Shown here one piece after another: positions 17,571 through 24,980 of a stretch of 34,922 bases of DNA (its first letter is position 1; every line of letters starts with the position of its first letter). The notes below the pieces were generated by a model that saw nothing but the letters and a program-made list of their open reading frames with translations, was not told the origin of the DNA and ran no database searches. A program made the translations under genes and the position numbers. The stretch lies in assembly GCA_964522975.1 (NCBI GenBank), contig CAZFXK010000011.1, positions 1-34,922 on the forward strand, written 5' to 3'. The stretch is from Bacteroides_E sp964522975 (GTDB lineage Bacteria > Bacteroidota > Bacteroidia > Bacteroidales > Bacteroidaceae).

Positions 17571-17697
17571 CATACGCAATTACTTAAGGATATATAATGG
17601 TTTCTCAGAGTTATTAAACTCATCATATGTATTATAATTGATTAATTGCTATCTCTCAAAGTTAAGTACTATTAATAAAGAAAATAAATAAGAATCT

Positions 17698-19236
17698 ATG
17701 TCAAAACATTTTGGATATATATCTCAGGTGATTGGTCCGGTAGTTGACGTTTCTTTTGAAAGAGGAGATGACCAATTAGAACCTGGAAGTAATCGGTTGC
17801 TACCCAGTATCCATGAGGCACTTGAAATCCCATGGGGTAAAGGAATTTCTCCTTTAATTGTCGAGGTCTATCAACACATAGGTGAAAATACTGTTCGGAC
17901 GGTTGCTATGGATAGTACAGATGGATTACGAAGAGGGATGAAAGTTAATAGATTGAATACTCCCATTACTATGCCTATTGGCGATCAAATTAAGGGACGC
18001 CTTATGAATGTTATAGGTGAACCTATTGATGGTATGTCTCCTCTTGAAAGAGAAGATGCTTATCCTATCCATAGGGAACCTCCTAAATTTGAAGATCTAA
18101 CAACAACACAAGAGGTTCTTTATACTGGAATTAAGGTAATTGATTTACTAGAGCCTTATGCTAAAGGAGGTAAAATTGGACTTTTTGGAGGAGCTGGAGT
18201 TGGGAAAACGGTTCTAATTATGGAACTGATGAATAATATAGCCAAAAAAGAAGGAGGCTTTTCTGTTTTTGCCGGGGTTGGTGAAAGAACTCGTGAAGGG
18301 AATGATTTACTTCGTGAAATGCTTGAATCTGGAGTAATAAATTACGGTGATGAGTTTAAGAAAAGTATGGAAGAAGGGCATTGGGACCTTACAAAGGTAG
18401 ATTATGATGCACTTAAAAAGTCGCAAGCTACTTTAGTGTTTGGACAGATGAATGAACCTCCTGGAGCTAGAGCTTCAGTTGCATTATCTGGACTAACCAT
18501 TGCAGAGTCTTTTAGAGACATGAGTTCCGAAACCGGTTCAAGAGATATTTTATTCTTTATTGATAATATTTATAGATTTACACAAGCCGGATCAGAAGTC
18601 TCTGCTTTGTTGGGTCGTATGCCTTCTGCGGTGGGTTATCAGCCAACTTTAGCTACAGAGATGGGAGCTATGCAAGAGCGAATAACTTCTACAGTAAACG
18701 GGTCAATAACTTCAGTTCAGGCTGTGTATGTCCCTGCTGATGATTTGACTGACCCTGCGCCTGCTACTACGTTTACACACTTAGATGCAACGACTGTATT
18801 AAGTAGAAAAATCACCGAGCTAGGTATATATCCTGCGGTTGACCCATTAGATTCTACATCGCGTATATTAGATCCTAATATCATTGGTGAAGAACACTAC
18901 AATGTAGCTATGCGTGTTCAACAAATATTACAACGCAATAAAGAGTTACAGGATATCATATCTATTTTAGGTATGGAGGAATTATCAGAAGATGACCGTA
19001 TATTAGTGAATCGAGCACGAAGAGTACAACGTTTTTTATCACAACCTTTTTCTGTTGCAGAACAATTCACGGGTGTTCCTGGTGTCATTGTTTCTATTGA
19101 AGATACCATTAAAGGATTTAAGATGATTTTAGATGGTGAAGTTGATTATTTGCCAGAACAGGCTTTTTTAAATGTAGGAACAATAGAAGATGCTATAAGT
19201 AAAGGAGAGTCTTTGTTGGAACAAGCTAACAGATAG
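17698..19236 (+). CDS. atpD: F1Fo ATP synthase subunit beta
   Basis: The 512-residue catalytic subunit of F1. Walker A GGAGVGKT at 164-171, the catalytic Glu196 in GVGERTREGND, and the Walker B/DELSEED-side region DILFFIDNIYRFTQAG (283-298) are all intact. It is about 50 residues longer than E. coli beta. Much of the excess is an acidic insertion near 211-243 (GDEFKKSMEEGHWDLTKVDYD) between the GNDLLREM and FGQMNEPPGAR motifs, plus additions near 25-50. It opens the operon, 5 bases before atpC. Confidence 0.98.
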   Translation: MSKHFGYISQVIGPVVDVSFERGDDQLEPGSNRLLPSIHEALEIPWGKGISPLIVEVYQHIGENTVRTVAMDSTDGLRRGMKVNRLNTPITMPIGDQIKGRLMNVIGEPIDGMSPLEREDAYPIHREPPKFEDLTTTQEVLYTGIKVIDLLEPYAKGGKIGLFGGAGVGKTVLIMELMNNIAKKEGGFSVFAGVGERTREGNDLLREMLESGVINYGDEFKKSMEEGHWDLTKVDYDALKKSQATLVFGQMNEPPGARASVALSGLTIAESFRDMSSETGSRDILFFIDNIYRFTQAGSEVSALLGRMPSAVGYQPTLATEMGAMQERITSTVNGSITSVQAVYVPADDLTDPAPATTFTHLDATTVLSRKITELGIYPAVDPLDSTSRILDPNIIGEEHYNVAMRVQQILQRNKELQDIISILGMEELSEDDRILVNRARRVQRFLSQPFSVAEQFTGVPGVIVSIEDTIKGFKMILDGEVDYLPEQAFLNVGTIEDAISKGESLLEQANR

Positions 19237-19241
19237 AAAAA

Positions 19242-19487
19242 ATGGACTTATTATTAAAAATAGTGTCTCCTGATAAGAAAATATTTGAAGGTGAAGTACA
19301 ACAGGTTTCATTACCTGGAACAAAAGGTCCGTTTACGATTTTACGTCATCATGCTCCCATAGTTTCCTCTTTGAAAAAAGGAAAAATAACATACATGACT
19401 GTAGAAGGTGAAAAAGAGTTGGAAATAACAAGTGGTTTTATTGAAATGAATAAAAATAGAGTCACTGTTTGTGTCACTACAATATAA
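19242..19487 (+). CDS. atpC: F1Fo ATP synthase subunit epsilon, short form
   Basis: 81 residues comprising only the N-terminal beta-sandwich (MDLLLKIVSPDKKIFEGEV through GFIEMNKNRVTVCV), the part that docks on gamma and the c-ring. The C-terminal helical hairpin (about 50 residues in E. coli epsilon) is absent, and the stop is followed after 15 bases by the next gene, so nothing suggests a frameshift. Without that domain, epsilon cannot use the usual C-terminal mechanism to inhibit ATP hydrolysis. Confidence 0.95.
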   Translation: MDLLLKIVSPDKKIFEGEVQQVSLPGTKGPFTILRHHAPIVSSLKKGKITYMTVEGEKELEITSGFIEMNKNRVTVCVTTI

Positions 19488-19502
19488 GATGAAATCTAAG
19501 TT

Positions 19503-19907
19503 ATGACTTTAACCTCTCAATTAAAAAATGAATTCATAAAGGATATTTTGCTAATAACCCTTATTAGTTTGGTTGTTGGAATAGTTGGATTTCTTGTGAT
19601 ATTTTTTTTATTTCCCGGGAAATATTTCAATTCTTATCCTTTAATACCTTTATTTTTTTATGGTTATGCTTTAGTTAGTGGATATAAAATCAAACGGGCA
19701 AAAAGTGAATCAAATAACGCAAAAACCATTAAAGTGTTTCTTCTTTATAAAAGCTTAAAAATAGTATTAGCCATACTTATTTTATTGATTTATATTTTAA
19801 CATATAAAGAGACTGCAAAGATGTTTAGTTTAGTATTTGCTGCTTTTTACTTTTTGTTTTTGATATATGATACTTGGTTTTTTTCTAAACTACAGGAAAA
19901 GAAATAA
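19503..19907 (+). CDS. Small membrane protein in the atp operon, AtpI-like position
   Basis: 134 residues with four predicted membrane helices (about 17-37, 46-61, 81-101 and 106-125), short charged loops and a basic C-terminus (SKLQEKK). It lies between atpC and atpB, ending 2 bases before atpB, where Bacteroidota operons carry an unnamed membrane protein. In other phyla AtpI at the equivalent place before atpB helps assemble the c-ring. Sequence similarity to AtpI is not obvious by eye, so that role is inference from position and topology. Confidence 0.85.
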   Translation: MTLTSQLKNEFIKDILLITLISLVVGIVGFLVIFFLFPGKYFNSYPLIPLFFYGYALVSGYKIKRAKSESNNAKTIKVFLLYKSLKIVLAILILLIYILTYKETAKMFSLVFAAFYFLFLIYDTWFFSKLQEKK

Positions 19908-19909
19908 AA

Positions 19910-20980
19910 ATGAAATATATAAAATATCTATTCTTCCTATTTTTTAGTATTGTAGGATTGTTGTCTACTCCCCTCTGTGGTCAGGAAAAAGATGGAAATC
20001 AGGTTGATGTAAAAGGTATCCTATTTGGACATGTTGAAGATTCCTACGAATGGCACATTACAACAATTGGAGATAAAGATATAAAACTTTCTCTTCCAAT
20101 AATTTTATATAGTAAAGAGAAGGGATGGACATTATTCTCGTCCAAGCAATTTGAAGAAAATAATGGATTGTATAAAGGCTATTATATTGCTGAAGAAGGA
20201 AATTATGCCGGTAAAATTGTAGAGAAAAATAGTTTAGGGGAAGAAGTTCGTCCCATAGATTTATCTATAACAAAAGTAACCTTGGCATTATTTATAAATA
20301 GTGCATTACTATTGCTTATTATTTTGGGTGTCGCAAATTGGTATAGAAAAAATGATTCGACTAAAAAAGCTCCTAAAGGATTTGTGGGTTTTATGGAGAT
20401 GTTTATTATGATGATAAACGATGAAGTTATCAAGCCTTGTGTCGGAGAGAATTACCAGAAGTTTTCACCTTATTTACTGACAGCTTTTTTCTTTATATTT
20501 CTTAATAATATTATGGGGTTGATACCCATATTCCCCGGAGGAGTTACAGTAACAGGAAATATCACGATAACTATGTTTTTAGCTTTAGCTACCTTTTTCG
20601 TTACCAATTTTTTTGGCTCCAAGGATTATTGGAAAGAGGTTTTTTGGCCGGATGTGCCTGTATGGTTAAAGGTGCCTATTCCTATTATGCCAGTCATTGA
20701 ATTGTTTGGCCTGTTTACAAAGCCTATAGCTTTAATGATTCGTCTTTTTGCCAATTTATTAGCCGGACATATGGTAATGCTTATATTGACTTGTTTAGTT
20801 TTTATTACCGCAAGTTTGGGGCCAGCAATTAATGTTCCAATGAGTATAACTTCAGTTTTATTTAATATGTTTATGACTGTATTAGAGATACTTGTTGCAT
20901 TTATTCAAGCATATGTATTTACAATGCTTTCAGCGGTATTTATTGGTTTAGCCCAACCACAGAAGAAAGCAATGGAGTGA
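19910..20980 (+). CDS. atpB: F1Fo ATP synthase subunit a, with long periplasmic N-terminus
   Basis: The 356-residue proton-channel subunit of Fo. The essential arginine is Arg278 in KPIALMIRLFANLLAGH, equivalent to E. coli Arg210, and the downstream helices (LEILVAFIQAYVF) are conserved. Compared with the roughly 270-residue E. coli protein it has an extra N-terminal part: a signal peptide ending near PLCG-Q25, then about 95 residues outside the membrane (including HVEDSYEWHI, 41-50) before the first core helix near 124-144. The extension is intact and appears to be a phylum trait. Confidence 0.97.
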   Translation: MKYIKYLFFLFFSIVGLLSTPLCGQEKDGNQVDVKGILFGHVEDSYEWHITTIGDKDIKLSLPIILYSKEKGWTLFSSKQFEENNGLYKGYYIAEEGNYAGKIVEKNSLGEEVRPIDLSITKVTLALFINSALLLLIILGVANWYRKNDSTKKAPKGFVGFMEMFIMMINDEVIKPCVGENYQKFSPYLLTAFFFIFLNNIMGLIPIFPGGVTVTGNITITMFLALATFFVTNFFGSKDYWKEVFWPDVPVWLKVPIPIMPVIELFGLFTKPIALMIRLFANLLAGHMVMLILTCLVFITASLGPAINVPMSITSVLFNMFMTVLEILVAFIQAYVFTMLSAVFIGLAQPQKKAME

Positions 20981-21043
20981 TTTTTTGAGATTTAGATATT
21001 AGAATATTATTATATAATTTACAAACTTATAAAAAGAAAAACT

Positions 21044-21301
21044 ATGTTGACAACTTTAATGTTACAAGCGGCTTCTACAGGTATGGAATTGAGTCATTTT
21101 GCTGCTGCAATTGGTGCTGCTTTAGCCGTATTTGGTGCTGGATTTGGTATAGGTAAAATTGGACAATCTGCATTAGAAGCAATTGCGAGACAACCGGAGG
21201 CAGCTAACGACATTCGAACCACAATGATTATTGTTGCAGCTTTAATAGAAGGTGCAGCTTTATTTGCTATTGTAGTTTGTCTTTTAGTCTTATTTGTATA
21301 A
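21044..21301 (+). CDS. atpE: F1Fo ATP synthase subunit c
   Basis: 85 residues forming two helices joined by the polar loop ARQPEA (48-53), the binding site for gamma and epsilon. The ion-binding carboxylate is Glu69 in AALIEGAAL. Aligned on the loop with the Ilyobacter Na+ ring, the Gln32, Ser66 and Thr67 positions are Ile, Gly and Ala here, so the sodium ligands are missing and proton coupling is expected. Helix 1 is rich in Gly and Ala (GAGFGIGKIG), suited to tight ring packing. It follows atpB after 63 bases and precedes atpF by 10. Confidence 0.97.
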   Translation: MLTTLMLQAASTGMELSHFAAAIGAALAVFGAGFGIGKIGQSALEAIARQPEAANDIRTTMIIVAALIEGAALFAIVVCLLVLFV

Positions 21302-21311
21302 ATAAGCTGCT

Positions 21312-21818
21312 ATGTCGTCCTTATTAAAACCAGAATTTGGGTTACTCTTTTGGATGTTTATTTCTTTTGTTTTTGTTTTCATTTTGTTAGCCAAATATGG
21401 TTTTCCTGTGATAACAAAATCAGTAAATAATAGAAAGAAATACATTGATGAAGCTTTGAAGAAAGCACAAGAGGCTAATGAAAAGTATGACCATCTGAGT
21501 GAAACGGCAGAAGCAATCATAGATAAAGCAAATCAAGAACAAATACGTTTATTGAATGAAGCTACTTCTCAGCGTGATAAAATTATAGAAGAAGCACGGA
21601 AAAAGGCTTCTGTTGCTGCTAAAAAGGAGTTTGACCATGCAATGAGAAAAATCCAAGCTGAAAAGGAGAATGCAATTCGTGACATTCGCAAGCAAGTAGG
21701 GCTTCTCTCTGTGGAAATAGCAGAAAAGGTTGTTAGAGAGAAATTAAAAGATGAGAAAGAGCAGATGCGAATGATAGATAAAATGATTGATGAGGTGATT
21801 AATTCTAAAGTGATATAA
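21312..21818 (+). CDS. atpF: F1Fo ATP synthase subunit b
   Basis: 168 residues: one N-terminal membrane helix (about 9-31, GLLFWMFISFVFVFILLAKYG) followed by a long, highly charged coiled coil (about 40-160). This is the standard peripheral-stalk design, and only one b-type gene is present, so the stalk should be a homodimer. Gene order between c and delta confirms the call. Confidence 0.96.
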   Translation: MSSLLKPEFGLLFWMFISFVFVFILLAKYGFPVITKSVNNRKKYIDEALKKAQEANEKYDHLSETAEAIIDKANQEQIRLLNEATSQRDKIIEEARKKASVAAKKEFDHAMRKIQAEKENAIRDIRKQVGLLSVEIAEKVVREKLKDEKEQMRMIDKMIDEVINSKVI

Positions 21819-21823
21819 TTACA

Positions 21824-22396
21824 ATGAAGGTAGGAATAATATCTACTCGATATGCAAAAGCACTTCTTGCTTATGCTAGTGATCATGAGGTTGAAAAACG
21901 AGTTTTTAATTTCTTATGGAATTTGCGGTCAAACTTCAGTGGATTACCTAAATTACAACAGGTATTGGATAGTCCTATGATTTCTATTAAGGAAAAATAT
22001 AATTTGTTGTTGACCGCATCCCAACAAAAAGATGGGGATGACCCTCGTGATTGTAAGGAGTATATACGATTCCTGAAATTAGTTCTGTCACAACACCGAG
22101 AAACTTATCTGCATTTTATTTGTCTTCGATATATCGATTTATATCGAAGAGCAAAAAAAATAGGAATTGGATTTTTGACTACTGCAGTTCCGATTGATAA
22201 GGAAACAGAAAAGAAGATTACAAAATCTTCATCGAAATTATTGCACATGGAAATGCATTTGTTCAGCATTGTAAATCCCTCAATTGGGGGAGGATTTATC
22301 TTTGATTTTGAAGGATATCGATTAGATGCAAGTGTTGCCACTCGATTGAATAGGATTAAACAGCAGTTCATAGACAAAAATCGAAGAATTGTATAA
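21824..22396 (+). CDS. atpH: F1Fo ATP synthase subunit delta
   Basis: 190 residues; the OSCP-type subunit that ties the b stalk to the top of F1. The N-terminal helical domain starts STRYAKALLAYASDHEV, as in the family (R-Y-A-x-A-L-x). The C-terminal part contains NPSIGGGFIFDFEGYRLDASV, matching the G-G-x-x-x-x-x-x-x-x-x-D-x-S signature. A short central insertion (QKDGDDPRDCKEY) is visible. It starts 5 bases after atpF and ends 15 before atpA. Confidence 0.95.
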   Translation: MKVGIISTRYAKALLAYASDHEVEKRVFNFLWNLRSNFSGLPKLQQVLDSPMISIKEKYNLLLTASQQKDGDDPRDCKEYIRFLKLVLSQHRETYLHFICLRYIDLYRRAKKIGIGFLTTAVPIDKETEKKITKSSSKLLHMEMHLFSIVNPSIGGGFIFDFEGYRLDASVATRLNRIKQQFIDKNRRIV

Positions 22397-22411
22397 TATT
22401 AATATGAGGTT

Positions 22412-24001
22412 ATGATAACAAATGACGATATAAGAGTGAGTGAAGTTTCAGAAGTTCTTCGTCAACAATTAGAAGGGATTGAGACCACAATAGAACTTGA
22501 TGAAATAGGAACTGTACTCCAAGTTAGTGATGGTGTAGTTCGTATCTATGGTATAAGAAATGCGGAGTCTAGTGAAGTTCTGGAATTTGAAAATGGCATT
22601 ATGGCTATTGTTATGAACTTAGAAGTAGATAACGTAGGTGCAGTTTTATTAGGTCCTACAGATCAAATCAAAGAAGGTGATACAGTTAAACGAACCGGAA
22701 GAATTGCCTCAATAAAAGTTGGAGAAAGCTTATTGGGGCGTGTTATTGATCCACTTGGGGAACCATTAGATGGTAAAGGAGATATAAAAGGCACACTTTA
22801 TGAAATGCCATTAGAACGTAAAGCTCCGGGTGTTATCTATAGAGAACCGGTTAATGAACCCTTACAAACAGGAATAAAGGCCATTGATGCGATGATTCCA
22901 ATAGGTAGAGGGCAACGTGAATTAATAATTGGAGATAGACAAACCGGAAAAACGGCTATTGCTATTGATACGATTATTAATCAACGACAATATTTTGATG
23001 CAGGAGATCCAATTTATTGTATTTATGTGGCTATTGGTCAAAAAGCATCCACTGTTGCTTCCATAGTCGAGAGTTTACGCAAGCATAATGCCATGGAATA
23101 TACTGTTATTGTTGCAGCAACAGCTGGTGATCCTGCAGCTCTTCAATATTATGCTCCTTTTGCTGGTGCAGCTATTGGTGAGTTTTTCAGAGATACAGGA
23201 AGACATGCTTTAGTTGTATATGATGATTTATCAAAACAGGCTGTGTCTTACAGAGAAGTCTCTTTGATTTTACGTCGTCCCTCAGGACGTGAAGCTTATC
23301 CTGGTGATATTTTTTATTTACATTCTCGTTTATTAGAACGAGCGGCAAAAATCATTAACCAAGATGAAGTGGCCCAACAAATGAATGATTTACCCGATAC
23401 CTTAAAAGGTATGGTAAAAGGAGGGGGATCATTGACAGCTTTACCTATTATTGAAACCCAAGCAGGAGATGTTTCTGCTTATATTCCTACAAATGTAATT
23501 TCAATTACAGATGGGCAGATTTTCTTAGATGAAGGTTTATTTAATCAAGGAAATCGTCCTGCCATTAATGTGGGAATCTCAGTTTCACGCGTAGGAGGTA
23601 ATGCACAAGTAAATGCAATGAAAAAAGTTGCAGGTACGTTAAAGATTGAACAAGCACAATATCGTGAATTAGAAGCTTTTTCTCAATTTAGTGGAGAAAT
23701 GGATAAAGTAACCATGGCTACATTGGATAAAGGACAAAAAAATGTTCAATTATTAATACAGCCTCAATATTCACCAATGGCAGTTGAAAAACAAATAGCC
23801 ATACTTTATTGTGGTACTCATGGGCTTTTGAGATCCGTTCCACTTAATAAGGTTCGTAATTTCGAGAAAGACTTTTTAGAAGCATTGGAAATTAATCATA
23901 AAGAAGATGTTCTAGAACATTTGAAACAGGGAATCATTAATGATGATATCATAAAGATTTTAGAAAATACAGCTGATCAGATCAGTAGACGGTACAAATG
24001 A
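22412..24001 (+). CDS. atpA: F1Fo ATP synthase subunit alpha
   Basis: The 529-residue non-catalytic F1 subunit. Walker A GDRQTGKT lies at 174-181 and the arginine finger that completes the beta active site is Arg393 in GISVSRVGG. The N-terminal barrel (GTVLQVSDGVVRIYG, 33-47) and the C-terminal helical domain are intact and length is near normal. GAGG is present at 22406-22409, unusually close to the ATG, but start codon context in this phylum depends little on such sites. Confidence 0.98.
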   Translation: MITNDDIRVSEVSEVLRQQLEGIETTIELDEIGTVLQVSDGVVRIYGIRNAESSEVLEFENGIMAIVMNLEVDNVGAVLLGPTDQIKEGDTVKRTGRIASIKVGESLLGRVIDPLGEPLDGKGDIKGTLYEMPLERKAPGVIYREPVNEPLQTGIKAIDAMIPIGRGQRELIIGDRQTGKTAIAIDTIINQRQYFDAGDPIYCIYVAIGQKASTVASIVESLRKHNAMEYTVIVAATAGDPAALQYYAPFAGAAIGEFFRDTGRHALVVYDDLSKQAVSYREVSLILRRPSGREAYPGDIFYLHSRLLERAAKIINQDEVAQQMNDLPDTLKGMVKGGGSLTALPIIETQAGDVSAYIPTNVISITDGQIFLDEGLFNQGNRPAINVGISVSRVGGNAQVNAMKKVAGTLKIEQAQYRELEAFSQFSGEMDKVTMATLDKGQKNVQLLIQPQYSPMAVEKQIAILYCGTHGLLRSVPLNKVRNFEKDFLEALEINHKEDVLEHLKQGIINDDIIKILENTADQISRRYK

Positions 24002-24014
24002 TTATTAGAAAGAT

Positions 24015-24914
24015 ATGAGCTCATTAAAAGAAGTAAAAAATAGAATTAATTCAGTAAAAAGTACTCAAAAGATTACTTCGGCTATGCAAATGGTTGCTTC
24101 TGCAAAATTACATAAAAGACAGCAATCCATAGAGGTCTTATATCCCTATCAGCAACAAATGGATAGAATACTGAATAATTTTTTGAGTTCGGACATAGGA
24201 GATATTAAATCACCTTATTTAGAGCAAAGAAAAGTAGAACGTGTTGCTATTCTTCCTGTATCTTCAAATACTTCTTTATGTGGGGCTTTTAATACAAATA
24301 TTAATCGTGCATTCCTAGAAGTTTATAATCAATATAAAGAAGAATTAGGGGAGAATAGTATTGAACTCTATCCTATTGGAAGAAAGGTAGAGGACTTCAT
24401 TAAAAAACAGGGTATATCCATCAATCAAAGCTTTGAACATTTATCAGATAAACCAACCTATGAAGCGGCGCATAAGTTGGTTAATGGGTTGATGAATAGA
24501 TTCATAGAAAGAAAAATTGATAAAGTTGTCATTATTTATCACCATTTTAAGGTAGTAAGTACACAGGTTTTAGAGGTTGAAACCTTTCTACCTCTAAAGT
24601 TATCTTCTCTTATTAAAGAAAAGAAAGATCAGAAGGCTTTGAATGAAAATAGTGTTGTAGCCCCTCAATATATTATAGAGCCCTCAATAGAAGAGTTTAT
24701 AGAAGAGTTGATACCGCAGGCTGTTCGTTTGAGAATGTTTACTATATTATTAGATGCGAACACATCTGAACATGCAGCACGAATGCTAGCTATGCAATTA
24801 GCTACTGATAATGCGGATGAGTTAATAGATGATTTAACACAGCAATACAACAAAACCAGACAACAAGCCATTACAAATGAATTATTGGATATTGTTGGGG
24901 GTACATTTAAATAA
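24015..24914 (+). CDS. atpG: F1Fo ATP synthase subunit gamma
   Basis: The 299-residue rotor shaft of F1. The N-terminal helix (LKEVKNRINSVKSTQKITSAMQMVASAK) and the C-terminal helix (ARMLAMQLATDNADELI to DIVGGTF) form the coiled-coil axle, with a Rossmann-like globular part between them (VAILPVSSNTSLCGAFNTN, near 77-95). It is the last ATP synthase gene. No clear terminator separates it from the A2M gene 66 bases on, so some read-through is possible. Confidence 0.97.
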   Translation: MSSLKEVKNRINSVKSTQKITSAMQMVASAKLHKRQQSIEVLYPYQQQMDRILNNFLSSDIGDIKSPYLEQRKVERVAILPVSSNTSLCGAFNTNINRAFLEVYNQYKEELGENSIELYPIGRKVEDFIKKQGISINQSFEHLSDKPTYEAAHKLVNGLMNRFIERKIDKVVIIYHHFKVVSTQVLEVETFLPLKLSSLIKEKKDQKALNENSVVAPQYIIEPSIEEFIEELIPQAVRLRMFTILLDANTSEHAARMLAMQLATDNADELIDDLTQQYNKTRQQAITNELLDIVGGTFK

Positions 24915-24980
24915 ATGCATTAATTAATCTAATATTGTACGAATAAGTTTTATCTTTAGGTTAAACGAAACTTAAATAAG

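Noticed and set aside
17597..17617. Six-residue leader-peptide frame (MVSQSY) upstream of atpD
   Set aside because: Has an AAGGA sequence upstream, but no terminator/antiterminator pair or repeated codon that would suggest attenuation; chance occurrence is likely.
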